From Clostridia bacterium (GTDB lineage Bacteria > UBA6262 > WVXT01), in the NCBI GenBank assembly GCA_030671905.1, contig DAOVHK010000007.1, positions 1 through 23,758 on the forward strand: 23,758 bases of DNA, read 5' to 3'. The position numbers were made by a program, and so were the translations under genes. The notes beneath the pieces were generated by a model. It worked only from the letters and a program-made list of their open reading frames with translations. It was not told where the DNA came from and did not search any database. Below are positions 6,877 to 14,334 of this stretch, one piece after another. Positions within the stretch are counted from its first letter, which is position 1. Every line of letters begins with the position of its first letter.

Positions 6877-8187
6877 GTGAAACTGTTTACCCTTTCTATT
6901 TTCGTCATAGCTTACTTTTTTTTTATCTGGAAGAAGCAGTATAAGGCACAGGTATGCTGGATTGCCTGTGCTGTTTTGTTCCTTTTCGGGATAATTAGAT
7001 TTTCTGACATTTTTACCATAATCAATTGGAACGTGTTGGGTATTTTCTGGGGGACACTGGTTTTGGCTCAGCTGTTCAGTCTTTCTGGCGTCCCAGCCTA
7101 TTTGGCTAACATTTTGGTAGTAAAGGCAAAATATGTTAACTGGGCAATTCTTTCAGTCTGCCTGGTGGCAGGAGCTATTTCTGTTTTTGTAGAGAATGTG
7201 GCCACTGTCCTCATAGTTGCTCCCATAGCTCTGGCAATCGCCCAGAAGTTGAAAGTGAATCCTGTTCCCTTTTTGATCGGTATTGCCATCTCCAGTAACT
7301 TACAGGGGGCAGCTACCTTAGTTGGCGATCCGCCCAGTATAATCCTGGCAGGATTCGCTAAGATGAACTTTAACGATTTTTTCTTTCTTTCTGGCAGACC
7401 ATCCATCTTTTTTGCTATTGAACTTGGTGCATTGGCCTCTTTAGGAGTTCTCTATTTTGTTTTTCGAAGAAATAAAGAGCGTGTGGGAGTTGTAGAAAAG
7501 GCTAAGGTGACAACATGGACACCAACTTTTCTATTGGGTTTTATGATTCTAAGCTTGGTGGGAGCTTCCTTTCTGGGTAGTTCCATTGGGCACCGTCTTT
7601 CAGTTAATCTATCAGGGATTATTTGTATGGTCTTTGGTTTTATTGGCTTAATGTGGCACGAGCTGACTGGGTTGGGAGTTAGGAAATTTAATCGAGGAAA
7701 ACTGGGAAGTACCCTCTTCCATGACATCAGGATTCTCGACTGGGAGACCTTTTTCTTTCTTGCCGGCATCTTTCTCATAGTAGGCTCCTTAACTAAAACG
7801 GGAATTATTGATGATTTAGCCAATTTCTTTATACGCTTTGCGGGAGACAGTCAATTGATGGCCTATTTGGTAATTGTCTGGGGCTCGGTCTTCTTTTCTG
7901 CGTTCGTAGATAATGTTCCCTATGTTCTTGCCATGCTTCCTGTTGTGCGCAGTTTAGCGCTGGGAATGGAAATGAGTCCGTCCCTTCTCTATTTTGGCCT
8001 GTTGATTGGCGCTTCTGTGGGAGGCAACATTACTCCTATTGGTGCCTCAGCTAATGTGGTTGCCTGTGGAATGTTGAAGAGGAGTAATTATACTGTAGAT
8101 TTCATCCAATTTATACGCATCGGTTTGCCATTCACATTCTTTGCAGTATTAGCCAGCTCTACTTTTATCTGGCTGGTCTGGAGATAA
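6877..8187 (+). CDS. ArsB/NhaD-superfamily (ion transporter) membrane permease
   Basis: A 436-residue, strongly hydrophobic protein with about 11-12 predicted membrane segments. The signature NLQGAATLVGDPPSIILAG (about residues 139-157) matches the re-entrant-loop motif of the ArsB/NhaD/CitM/OCA2-like ion-transporter superfamily. The pseudo-symmetric second half has FVDNVPYVLAMLP and GASVGGNITPIGASANVVA (about residues 370-390). Members export arsenite, exchange Na+/H+ or carry dicarboxylates; the substrate cannot be told from sequence alone. No arsR, arsC or arsA lies nearby, which argues weakly against arsenic resistance. The start is GTG 6877 with AAGGTGGA upstream. An NhaD-like Na+/H+ role would fit the cation-pumping pyrophosphatase downstream, but this is inference. 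Confidence 0.85.
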   Translation: MKLFTLSIFVIAYFFFIWKKQYKAQVCWIACAVLFLFGIIRFSDIFTIINWNVLGIFWGTLVLAQLFSLSGVPAYLANILVVKAKYVNWAILSVCLVAGAISVFVENVATVLIVAPIALAIAQKLKVNPVPFLIGIAISSNLQGAATLVGDPPSIILAGFAKMNFNDFFFLSGRPSIFFAIELGALASLGVLYFVFRRNKERVGVVEKAKVTTWTPTFLLGFMILSLVGASFLGSSIGHRLSVNLSGIICMVFGFIGLMWHELTGLGVRKFNRGKLGSTLFHDIRILDWETFFFLAGIFLIVGSLTKTGIIDDLANFFIRFAGDSQLMAYLVIVWGSVFFSAFVDNVPYVLAMLPVVRSLALGMEMSPSLLYFGLLIGASVGGNITPIGASANVVACGMLKRSNYTVDFIQFIRIGLPFTFFAVLASSTFIWLVWR

Positions 8188-8193
8188 TATACT

Positions 8194-8215
8194 ACGCTCC
8201 GATTCATCGGAGCGT
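8194..8215. repeat. ACGCTCCGAT hairpin after the permease
   Basis: Perfect 10-bp inverted repeat ACGCTCCGAT/ATCGGAGCGT with a 2-nt loop, starting 7 bp after the permease stop and lacking a T-run. The CGCTCCG...CGGAGCG core is shared with the elements at 18701 and 19585. Confidence 0.75.
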
Positions 8216-8233
8216 TGATATTGGTGTTATAAA

Positions 8234-8869
8234 ATGGCGATTAATTTTAGAAAGATAATCGAAAGACAATTTTTTGCTGGATTAGCTGTCCTCCTGCCCA
8301 TAGGACTGACCTTATATATCGTCTGGACTTTGTTTAACTTCGTAAGTAAATCTGTCGCGCCTTTACTGATAAGGATACCTCTTTTGCAAGAAATGCCTGT
8401 TGTTGCGATAAGGGTTATAGGGGTTCTAATTACTTTCGTCATCATCTGGATAATTGGTCTGGTAGCCACAAATATTGTTGGTAGAAAAATCCTTAAATTA
8501 CCAGAAGTTCTGCTACTCAAAGCCCCTGTAGTTAACCGCATTTATCAGACTATAAGACAAATCATTCAAACGATAATTGTTTCTAAGACAGCCCTGCGCC
8601 AGGTGGTGCTGGTGGAGTATCCGCGCAAAGGAGTTTACACAATTGCTTTCGTGACCAACGTTTATGAGGAGAAAGGGAAGAAAAATGTTTCCCTTTTTAT
8701 CCCTACAACTCCCAATCCCACCTCTGGTTTCTTCGTGATTGTTCCTGAGGAAGAGGTGATTCCCTTAAAGATAACAGTGGAAGAGGCTATGAAATTGGTG
8801 GTCTCAGCTGGGATTATTACTCCCGAAGACTATTCTATCAAAATTACCAAAAATAATTCTCAAGATTAA
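8234..8869 (+). CDS. DUF502 family membrane protein
   Basis: A 211-residue protein of the DUF502 family, recognised from its order of parts: an N-terminal FFAGLAVLLPIGLTLYIVW membrane segment, a second membrane segment near residues 57-80 (VIGVLITFVIIWIIGLVA), a PVVNRIYQTIRQI amphipathic segment, and the hallmark PTTPNPTSGFFVIVPE near residues 157-172. The molecular function is unknown; plant relatives (LCV/COV1) affect vascular patterning, but this says little about bacteria. Its stop overlaps the hppA start by one base (TAATG), suggesting the two are made together. Assignment to the family is firm, function open. Confidence 0.9.
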   Translation: MAINFRKIIERQFFAGLAVLLPIGLTLYIVWTLFNFVSKSVAPLLIRIPLLQEMPVVAIRVIGVLITFVIIWIIGLVATNIVGRKILKLPEVLLLKAPVVNRIYQTIRQIIQTIIVSKTALRQVVLVEYPRKGVYTIAFVTNVYEEKGKKNVSLFIPTTPNPTSGFFVIVPEEEVIPLKITVEEAMKLVVSAGIITPEDYSIKITKNNSQD

Positions 8870-10965
8870 TGGAGGATGAAGTGGTTGAATCGCTTAGAAA
8901 TTTACCCGGTATAGGAGCGGCTTTAGGAGCAGGATTTCTTGGATTATTGTTTGTGGTCTATCTCTCCATAAAGATTCTCAGAAAAAGTCAGGGAACAGAG
9001 AAGATGAGAGAAATATCGGAAATGATTCACGAGGGGGCCATGGCCTTTCTTTCCCGTGAGTTTTCGGCGATTGTTCTCTTCGTGGTTACCTTGGGCGTGG
9101 TTCTTTACTTTTTTGTGGCTAAAAAGACAGCAATAGCATTTGTGTCAGGAGCATTCTGTTCCACTCTGGCAGGTTATTTAGGAATGCAGATTGCCACTCG
9201 CTCGAACGCCCGCACTGCCCAGGGAGCTACCAAAAGTTTTAATGAAATGCTGGGGATCGCTTTTCCCGGCGGAGCAGTAATGGGGCTTAGTGTTGCCGCT
9301 CTTGGCCTGTTCGGATTATCTCTTGTATTCTTAATCTTTCTCCACCTTGCAGGTCTCCATTATGAAAACTTTCTGGATAGGATTATCGAGGCAACCCAAC
9401 TTATCGTTGGTTTCAGTATGGGCGCTTCATCTGTAGCCCTTTTCGCTCGTGTTGGTGGTGGAATCTATACCAAAGCTGCCGACATGGGTGCGGATTTAGT
9501 GGGCAAAGTTGAAGCGGGTATTCCCGAGGACGATCCTCGTAATCCAGCAGTGATTGCAGATAATGTTGGTGACAATGTTGGCGATGTTACGGGTATGGGT
9601 GCAGACCTCTTCGAATCCTATGTAGGGGCAATAATTTCGGCAATTATTATTGCCGTAGCTTTTCAAAACATTAAGGGAGTAATGTTAGTACTGCTTCTGC
9701 CTGCCTGGGGAATTATCTCTTCCATTATTGGAATCTTCTTCGTCCGCACCGCTGAGGGAGAAGACCCTCAGAGAGCTCTGCGTAAAGGAATGATTGCCAG
9801 CGCTTCTCTTTTCATAATTGGCGCCTTTTTCCTGGCAACTTTCTGGTATGGAAAAGTCAATGTTTTCTTTGCCATTCTTTCGGGATTATCTGCGGGAATG
9901 GTTGTGGGATTTACTGCGGAGTATTATACATCGGGCAAAGTTGTGCGAAATATAGCCGAATCATCCCGCACCGGTCCAGCTATTAATATCCTGCAGGGGA
10001 TATCTTCGGGAATGTTCAGTGTAGCAATTCCTGTAGTAGCCATAGGAGTGGCTACTATTGTTGCTTATAAGTTTGCAAATGTTTTTGGCATAGCCCTTTC
10101 GGCGGTGGGGATGTTATCCATCACAGGGATGACTGTGGCTATAGATGCCTATGGACCAATTGCTGATAATGCTTGTGGCATTGCCCAAATGGCTGGAATG
10201 GCTCCTGAGGTGAGACGGCGAGCTGAAAGACTCGATGCAGTAGGCAACACAACCGCAGCCATTGGTAAAGGATTTGCTATTGGCTCTGCTGCTTTAACTG
10301 CGTTGGCTCTGTTCACTGCTTTTGCCCAGACTGTGGGATTGAGCGTATATGACGAAGTTACCATGACTTCACAACTTATTATAAATATAATGAAACCACA
10401 GGTTGTTGCTGGACTGTTTATTGGCGGTGTGGTTCCTTTTCTCTTTTCTGCAGCCACGATGCAGGCAGTGGGCAGGTCGGCTTTTAAAATCGTGGAAGAA
10501 GTGAGAAGGCAGTTCAGGGAGATTCCCGGGCTTATGGCTGGTACGGCAAGGCCGGATTCGGCTCGCTGTGTGGATATTGCCACTCGGGGAGCTTTGAGAG
10601 AGATGGTGGTTCCAGGAATTGCAGCTGTCCTCTTGCCTCTCATCGTAGGGACCATTTTAGGAGTGGAAGCACTGGGTGGGTTTTTGGCTGGTTCTCTTGT
10701 TACAGGAGTTCCCCTGGCAATATTTCTCGCTAATGCAGGAGGAGCCTGGGACAATGCCAAAAAATATATTGAGGAAGGCAATTTAGGTGGAAAAGGCTCG
10801 GAAGTGCATAAGGCTTCGGTCATCGGAGATACTGTGGGAGACCCTTTCAAGGATACAGCGGGTCCCTCCTTAAATATCTTATTGAAGTTGATGGCTATTG
10901 TATCTTTAGTATTTGCTAATACGATTCTGGCATTCCACAACTGGTTGGTCGTCCTCTTCCTATAA
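8869..10965 (+). CDS. hppA: Membrane-bound cation-pumping pyrophosphatase, probably K+-dependent
   Basis: Hydrolyses cytoplasmic PPi and uses the energy to pump H+ or Na+ out of the cytoplasm. At 698 residues with some 16 membrane helices it has the normal bacterial size. The active site is complete: DMGADLVGKVE, then EDDPRNPAVIADNVGDNVGD (Mg-PPi site), and a C-terminal GDTVGDPFKDTAGPS with catalytic Asp and Lys. GNTTAAIGKG carries Ala where K+-independent enzymes have Lys (GNTTKA), so this is the K+-dependent class. The Glu in GADLFESYVG occupies the place of Thermotoga Glu246, as in Na+-pumping members, so Na+ transport is possible. The ATG shares a base with the DUF502 stop; GTG 8881, preceded by GGAGG, is an alternative start four codons in. 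Confidence 0.95.
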   Translation: MEDEVVESLRNLPGIGAALGAGFLGLLFVVYLSIKILRKSQGTEKMREISEMIHEGAMAFLSREFSAIVLFVVTLGVVLYFFVAKKTAIAFVSGAFCSTLAGYLGMQIATRSNARTAQGATKSFNEMLGIAFPGGAVMGLSVAALGLFGLSLVFLIFLHLAGLHYENFLDRIIEATQLIVGFSMGASSVALFARVGGGIYTKAADMGADLVGKVEAGIPEDDPRNPAVIADNVGDNVGDVTGMGADLFESYVGAIISAIIIAVAFQNIKGVMLVLLLPAWGIISSIIGIFFVRTAEGEDPQRALRKGMIASASLFIIGAFFLATFWYGKVNVFFAILSGLSAGMVVGFTAEYYTSGKVVRNIAESSRTGPAINILQGISSGMFSVAIPVVAIGVATIVAYKFANVFGIALSAVGMLSITGMTVAIDAYGPIADNACGIAQMAGMAPEVRRRAERLDAVGNTTAAIGKGFAIGSAALTALALFTAFAQTVGLSVYDEVTMTSQLIINIMKPQVVAGLFIGGVVPFLFSAATMQAVGRSAFKIVEEVRRQFREIPGLMAGTARPDSARCVDIATRGALREMVVPGIAAVLLPLIVGTILGVEALGGFLAGSLVTGVPLAIFLANAGGAWDNAKKYIEEGNLGGKGSEVHKASVIGDTVGDPFKDTAGPSLNILLKLMAIVSLVFANTILAFHNWLVVLFL

Positions 10966-10970
10966 AAAAC

Positions 10971-11012
10971 AAAAAAGGTGACAGGTACTTTTTTTTGCCT
11001 ATTCCTTTTTTT
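10971..11012. terminator. A-flanked/T-flanked hairpin between hppA and ychF
   Basis: AAAAAAGG (10971-10978) pairs with CCTTTTTT (11004-11011); inside, AGG of GACAGG can pair with CCT of GCCT, leaving a T-rich loop. A-run before and T-run after make it a plausible bidirectional intrinsic terminator, though the GC part of the stem is short. It starts 5 bp after the hppA stop and ends 11 bp before the ychF ATG. Confidence 0.5.
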
Positions 11013-11023
11013 CGGGAAAAGAT

Positions 11024-12088
11024 ATGGAATTAGGAATTATTGGTCTTCCCAACGTAGGGAAATCGACACTGTTTAATGCTCTAACTACGGGTCATGCTCC
11101 AGCTTCCAACTATCCCTTCTGTACTATCGAGCCTAATGTTGGAATTGTGGAAGTTCCTGATGAGAGGCTGGAGAAGCTAGGAGAGATTTATAAACCTCAA
11201 AAGTTGACCCATACTACGATAAGATTCTTAGATGTGGCCGGTCTGGCAAAGGGAGCAGCGAAGGGCGAAGGTCTGGGAAACAAATTTCTATCCCATATTC
11301 GGGAGGTGGATGCTTTAGTCCATCTTGTTCGCTGTTTTCCAGATGAGAAGGTAGTTAATGTTATGGGAGATATCGATCCGGTGAGGGATATCGAAGTTGT
11401 CAACACCGAGCTTATGCTGGCAGATTTGGAAGTGGTGGGGCGAAATATTGAAAAATTGAGCGGTTCAGCTAAAAGTGGCGATAAAAAAGCTAAAGAAAAA
11501 CTGAAAACACTGGAACAGATAAAAGAAGGCTTGGAGAAGGGAATCTCTGCAAGGAGAATAGAAGTACCCGAAGATTTACGAGCCTCCTACAACTTACTTA
11601 CAGCGAAACCAGTTCTATATTTGGCTAACGTGGATGAGAAGGACCCCGGTTCGGGGAAGAAGGTGGAGGAGTATGCCCAAGGCGAAGGGGCCGAGAGTTT
11701 GAGTGTGTCGGCAGAAGTGGAAGCTCAAATTGCTCAATTGGAGAAAGGAGAAAGGGAAAAATTTAGAAAAGAGCTGGGTATAGAAAAGGGCGCATTGGAG
11801 CGCCTGATCATCTCTTCTTATAGGTTGCTCGATTTAGTTACTTTTTTCACTGTTGTGGGGACTGAGGTAAAAGCTTGGACAATAAAACGAAGTTCTCCGG
11901 CCGTATTAGCAGCAGGGAAGATACATTCTGATATGGAGAAAGGATTTATCAAGGCCGAGGTCTTCTCCTTTAAAGACTTAGAGAAGAGTGATGAGAAGAC
12001 GCTACATGAGAAAGGATTGGTCAGGATAGAGGGAAAGGATTACGAAATTCAAGACGGTGATATAGTGCGTTTTAGATTTCACGTCTAG
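11024..12088 (+). CDS. ychF: Redox/ribosome-associated P-loop ATPase YchF (Obg-related)
   Basis: Universally conserved Obg-family protein that binds ATP in preference to GTP and associates with ribosomes. G1 is GLPNVGKST (residues 7-15), G3 is DVAGLAKGAAKGEGLGN (about residues 67-83), and the G4 position reads NVDE in place of NKxD, the change linked to ATP use in this family. A coiled helical arm follows (about residues 125-175), and the TGS domain closes the protein (FFTVVGTEVKAWTI ... YEIQDGDIVRFRFHV). Length 354 is slightly short but complete. The ribosome-binding site is weak (GGGAAAAG). ychF lies downstream of pth as in many bacteria, here separated by three membrane-protein genes. Confidence 0.96.
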   Translation: MELGIIGLPNVGKSTLFNALTTGHAPASNYPFCTIEPNVGIVEVPDERLEKLGEIYKPQKLTHTTIRFLDVAGLAKGAAKGEGLGNKFLSHIREVDALVHLVRCFPDEKVVNVMGDIDPVRDIEVVNTELMLADLEVVGRNIEKLSGSAKSGDKKAKEKLKTLEQIKEGLEKGISARRIEVPEDLRASYNLLTAKPVLYLANVDEKDPGSGKKVEEYAQGEGAESLSVSAEVEAQIAQLEKGEREKFRKELGIEKGALERLIISSYRLLDLVTFFTVVGTEVKAWTIKRSSPAVLAAGKIHSDMEKGFIKAEVFSFKDLEKSDEKTLHEKGLVRIEGKDYEIQDGDIVRFRFHV

Positions 12089-12105
12089 ACCATAAATATC
12101 ATATA

Positions 12106-12158
12106 GGGACAGACCGCCGTGTCTGTCCATTGACTGGGTTGACAGAACCGTCAATCCC
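12106..12158. repeat. Double-hairpin repeat after ychF
   Basis: First hairpin GGACAGAC-(6 nt)-GTCTGTCC (12107-12128). Immediately after comes ATTGAC ... GGTT-gacag-AACC ... GTCAAT (12129-12155), with a 2-nt bulge. Two abutting hairpins without a T-run look like a REP-type doublet, not a terminator. Confidence 0.65.
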
Positions 12159-12180
12159 TACAGTGGAAGGGATTTTCTTC

Positions 12181-12209
12181 TTGCAATGCCGAGGCTAATT
12201 TTATATAAT
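12181..12209 (+). promoter_or_regulatory. sigma70-type promoter of the rpsF-ssb-rpsR-rplI-dnaB operon
   Basis: A -35 hexamer TTGCAA (12181-12186) and a perfect -10 TATAAT (12204-12209) are separated by exactly 17 bp. Transcription would start near 12216, giving a 200-nt structured leader before rpsF. This is the best consensus promoter I found in the window. Confidence 0.7.
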
Positions 12210-12260
12210 TCTAATGAATTTTTCGTCTTTGAGATGAATAGGAGGGAATAAATTTTATAA

Positions 12261-12388
12261 GCATCCCGATAATAATCGGGATGCGGCTTAGAGGGCTTGG
12301 GAGAAATAATTTGATTTCTCCCAAGGGGTGACAGCGAAAAAATGCGACGAAGAGGAGCATTTTGGAACGCCAGAGGGGCGAAGCCCCT
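12261..12388 (+). repeat. Structured rpsF leader: three strong hairpins
   Basis: The 332-bp ychF-rpsF spacer holds no gene. Its transcribed part contains GCATCCCGAT-AATA-ATCGGGATGC (12261-12284), CTTGGGAGAAAT-(6)-ATTTCTCCCAAG (12296-12325, a perfect 12-bp stem) and AGGGGC-GAA-GCCCCT (12374-12388). None has a following T-run, so they are not intrinsic terminators. The first belongs to the CCCGAT/ATCGGG family seen elsewhere in the window. Confidence 0.7.
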
Positions 12389-12392
12389 ATGG

Positions 12393-12420
12393 AAGTATCC
12401 GAACAAAGTGAGGATAGCTT
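12393..12420 (+). promoter_or_regulatory. Hairpin masking the rpsF ribosome-binding site
   Basis: AAGTATCC (12393-12400) pairs with GGATAGCTT (12412-12420) through eight base pairs with one bulged G at 12417. The stem ends at the base before the rpsF ATG, and the GTGAGGA Shine-Dalgarno lies in the loop and 3' arm, so folding would block initiation. Ribosomal operons of this type are known to be repressed by the S6:S18 complex binding a leader stem with an unpaired CCG. Here CCG occurs at 12399-12401 on the loop edge, so a link to that mechanism is only suggested. Confidence 0.5.
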
Positions 12421-12786
12421 ATGCCTATTTACGAAAGTATCTTTGTTTGTCCACCAGATTTATCAACCGAAGAACTGGAGGAACTTGTCAGAAAGTTTGA
12501 GAAAATCATAACCCAGGGGCAGGGCAAGGTAATTTCCTGTAATAAATTGGGACGCAGGAAGCTGGGGTATGAAATAAAAGGTTATAAAGAAGGTTTTATG
12601 TATTGCCTAAATTTTAATTCTCCGCCGACTCTGATTGCTGAATTGGAAAAGAATTACCGCGTTACTGATAAAGTGATCAGACACTTAATCGTGAAGGTAG
12701 ACAAGAAGAAACTGAAAGAGGAAAAAGCAACCAGTGAGGAGTCAAAAGATGAGGAGGGAAAAGAAAGCCCAACCAGTGATGTCTAA
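12421..12786 (+). CDS. rpsF: Small ribosomal subunit protein bS6
   Basis: Binds 16S rRNA together with S18 in the 30S platform. The fold-defining strands are visible: MPIYESIFVCPPDL, then GRRKLGYEIKGYKEGFMYCLNF with the conserved RKLAY-like turn, and a final strand VTDKVIRHLIVKVDKK. The 121 residues include a 25-residue charged C-terminal tail, a variable part of the family. It opens the rpsF-ssb-rpsR-rplI-dnaB operon; ssb follows after 19 bp. Confidence 0.96.
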   Translation: MPIYESIFVCPPDLSTEELEELVRKFEKIITQGQGKVISCNKLGRRKLGYEIKGYKEGFMYCLNFNSPPTLIAELEKNYRVTDKVIRHLIVKVDKKKLKEEKATSEESKDEEGKESPTSDV

Positions 12787-12805
12787 ATAGAAAGGGGGAT
12801 TAATA

Positions 12806-13258
12806 GTGGCTAGAGGTACTGTCAATAAAGTTCTTCTAATTGGTCGTTTGGGTAGTGATCCAGAACTTCGATATACACCGAATGGTGATGCTGTAGCAAA
12901 TTTTAGAATAGCAACGAACAGGGTTTGGAAAGACCAGAAAGGTAATCAACAGGAGAAGACAGATTGGCATAGGATAGTAGTCTGGAGAAAGTTGGCCGAG
13001 ATTTGTGGCGAATATCTCAAGAAGGGAAGCCACGTGTATATTGAGGGGAGATTGGAAACGCGTAGCTGGGAAGACAAGAATGGAAACAAAAGATATGTAA
13101 CAGAAATTATAACTAATCAAATGCAGATGCTTGGGGCTAAAGGCGAAGTTAAGGCTACTGAACAAGCTCCTCCACCAGAAGGGGTTTTGGAAGAGAAAGA
13201 ACTCCCCAAAGACGAAGAAATAAAAGGGAGTGAATCGGAAGACGAAATTCCGTTTTGA
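12806..13258 (+). CDS. ssb: Single-stranded DNA-binding protein
   Basis: Coats ssDNA in replication, repair and recombination. The OB-fold (residues about 1-110) shows NKVLLIGRLGSDPELRYTPN, NFRIATNR, TDWHRIVVWRKLAEI and YVTEIITNQMQML. A short acidic linker ends in EDEIPF, the protein-interaction tip used to recruit partner enzymes. The start is GTG 12806 after AAAGGGGG. The 150 residues are typical of the replicative form, and the position between rpsF and rpsR is the common one. Confidence 0.97.
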   Translation: MARGTVNKVLLIGRLGSDPELRYTPNGDAVANFRIATNRVWKDQKGNQQEKTDWHRIVVWRKLAEICGEYLKKGSHVYIEGRLETRSWEDKNGNKRYVTEIITNQMQMLGAKGEVKATEQAPPPEGVLEEKELPKDEEIKGSESEDEIPF

Positions 13259-13262
13259 ATTC

Positions 13263-13316
13263 AGGTCGGTCGCCCTTTAGGGTGACGGAATCGGCACTGT
13301 AAACAGTGCCCGACCT
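13263..13316. repeat. Cloverleaf-like palindromic element between ssb and rpsR
   Basis: An outer stem AGGTCGG (13263-13269) with CCGACCT (13310-13316) encloses two hairpins: CGCCCT-TT-AGGGTG (13271-13284, with a G-T pair) and GGCACTG-TAAA-CAGTGCC (13293-13310). The arrangement is a three-way junction with the same plan as the elements at 13740, 14263, 17620 and 21258. Confidence 0.7.
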
Positions 13317-13340
13317 ACGATTATTAGAAAGAGAGAAAAA

Positions 13341-13622
13341 ATGGTTGCCAATGGAGAAAAGAAAAGTAGAGGAAGAAGAGGAGGCTTCGATCCCAGGAGG
13401 AGACGGTATCGGCCTTTTCGAAAGAAGGTATGTCGTTTCTGTATAAAGAAGATAGAGTATATCGATTATAAAGATATAGCACTCCTCAGGAGTTACATTA
13501 CAGATAGAGGTAAGATTCTATCCAATAAGGTTACTGGAAACTGTGCTAAGCACCAGCGTAGCTTGAGTAGAGCTGTAAAGAGAGCAAGAGATATCGGTTT
13601 ATTACCATTCACCACGAGATAG
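13341..13622 (+). CDS. rpsR: Small ribosomal subunit protein bS18 (zinc-ribbon form)
   Basis: Partner of S6 in the 30S platform. The 93-residue protein has a basic N-terminal arm (RGRRGGFDPRRRRYRPFRKK), the core KDIALLRSYITDRGKIL and the ending RARDIGLLPFTTR, all diagnostic. VCRFC plus GNCAKHQR supply Cys/Cys/Cys/His in the pattern of the metal-binding (C+) version. The Shine-Dalgarno is a weak AGAGAG. Most of the upstream spacer is a palindromic element. Confidence 0.97.
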   Translation: MVANGEKKSRGRRGGFDPRRRRYRPFRKKVCRFCIKKIEYIDYKDIALLRSYITDRGKILSNKVTGNCAKHQRSLSRAVKRARDIGLLPFTTR

Positions 13623-13739
13623 AAGATGTCATTCTCTCCGAAATATTCCATTTATTCTGGATTAGAAAGTCATACCTTTAATTTTTCCTAGTTATTGGCT
13701 GAAATTCCAAGAGCTTCACAAACCGTCTTTCCAAATATT

Positions 13740-13778
13740 GTAGCTTCCCGATAAATCGGGACGCCCATAAAGGGCTAC
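13740..13778. repeat. GTAGC-closed double hairpin upstream of rplI
   Basis: GTAGC (13740-13744) faces GCTAC (13774-13778), enclosing CCCGAT-AA-ATCGGG (13747-13760) and GCCC-(5)-GGGC (13763-13775). It is a small three-way-junction element ending 38 bp before the rplI ATG. The rest of the 13623-13816 spacer shows nothing recognisable. Confidence 0.6.
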
Positions 13779-13816
13779 ACTACCCACAAATTTTGGAGAA
13801 GAAATTAGGGGGAAGA

Positions 13817-14260
13817 ATGAAAGTCATACTGTGTCAGACAGTTAAAAGCCTTGGTGAGAGAGGAGATGTAATCTTGGTTAGCGATGGTTATGCTCGGAAC
13901 TATCTCATCCCTCGCCGCCTGGCCTGGGAGGCTGACGAGAAGAATATCCGCAGGTTGAAAGAGGAGAAGCGAAAAGAAGGAGAGAAAGATGAGAAGATTT
14001 TGAGATCAGCAGTCACATTTGCCAGTAAGTTAGATAAAATTTCTTGTACCATTACTGTAAAGACAGGAGAGAGTGAGAAGATTTTTGGGGCGGTTACTTC
14101 TTCCGATATTCGAGAAGCTCTACTTTCCAAAGGAATAAATGTGGATAAAAAGGATATACTTCTGGATGAGCCGATCAAGAAATTGGGAGTCTATACAATG
14201 GAAGTTAGAATTCATCCGAAAGTTACAGGGAGAGTAAAAGTCTGGGTAGTAAAAGAGTAA
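13817..14260 (+). CDS. rplI: Large ribosomal subunit protein bL9
   Basis: Binds 23S rRNA near L1 and helps keep the reading frame. The N-terminal domain (MKVILCQTVKSLGERGD ... YARNYLIPRRLAW) binds rRNA; a long charged helix links it to the C-terminal domain (KIFGAVTSSDIREALLSKG ... EVRIHPKVTGRVKVWV). I set the start at ATG 13817 because TAGGGGG lies 4 nt upstream and the family begins MKVIL; an in-frame TTG at 13793 would add eight atypical residues. The result is 147 residues, the usual size. Confidence 0.96.
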   Translation: MKVILCQTVKSLGERGDVILVSDGYARNYLIPRRLAWEADEKNIRRLKEEKRKEGEKDEKILRSAVTFASKLDKISCTITVKTGESEKIFGAVTSSDIREALLSKGINVDKKDILLDEPIKKLGVYTMEVRIHPKVTGRVKVWVVKE

Positions 14261-14262
14261 AA

Positions 14263-14320
14263 AGGAGTAGCGGAGCGATAGCTCCGCGTTGTAATGGCGA
14301 AGCTTCGCTTCGCCACTCCT
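14263..14320. repeat. GGAGTAGC three-way-junction element between rplI and dnaB
   Basis: The outer stem AGGAGT (14263-14268)/ACTCCT (14315-14320) encloses GCGGAGC-GATA-GCTCCGC (14270-14287) and GGCGAAGC-TTC-GCTTCGCC (14296-14314). Every stem is a perfect match. It begins two bases after the rplI stop and ends 14 bp before the dnaB ATG. Confidence 0.85.
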
Positions 14321-14334
14321 ATTAGGGGGAGAAA

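Noticed and set aside
6877..8187. Arsenite-resistance operon
   Set aside because: The permease belongs to the ArsB superfamily, but no arsR, arsC, arsA or arsM lies near it, and superfamily motifs alone do not fix the substrate.
12234..12251. Five-codon frame MNRRE in the rpsF leader as a leader peptide
   Set aside because: No upstream ribosome-binding site, and AGGAGG lies inside it; chance is sufficient.
12158..12406. 82-codon open frame on the minus strand in the ychF-rpsF spacer
   Set aside because: It runs through three palindromes and the rpsF promoter, has no ribosome-binding site and no recognisable family.
12106..13316. CRISPR array from the many palindromes
   Set aside because: The repeats differ from one another and are not regularly spaced; there are no cas genes.
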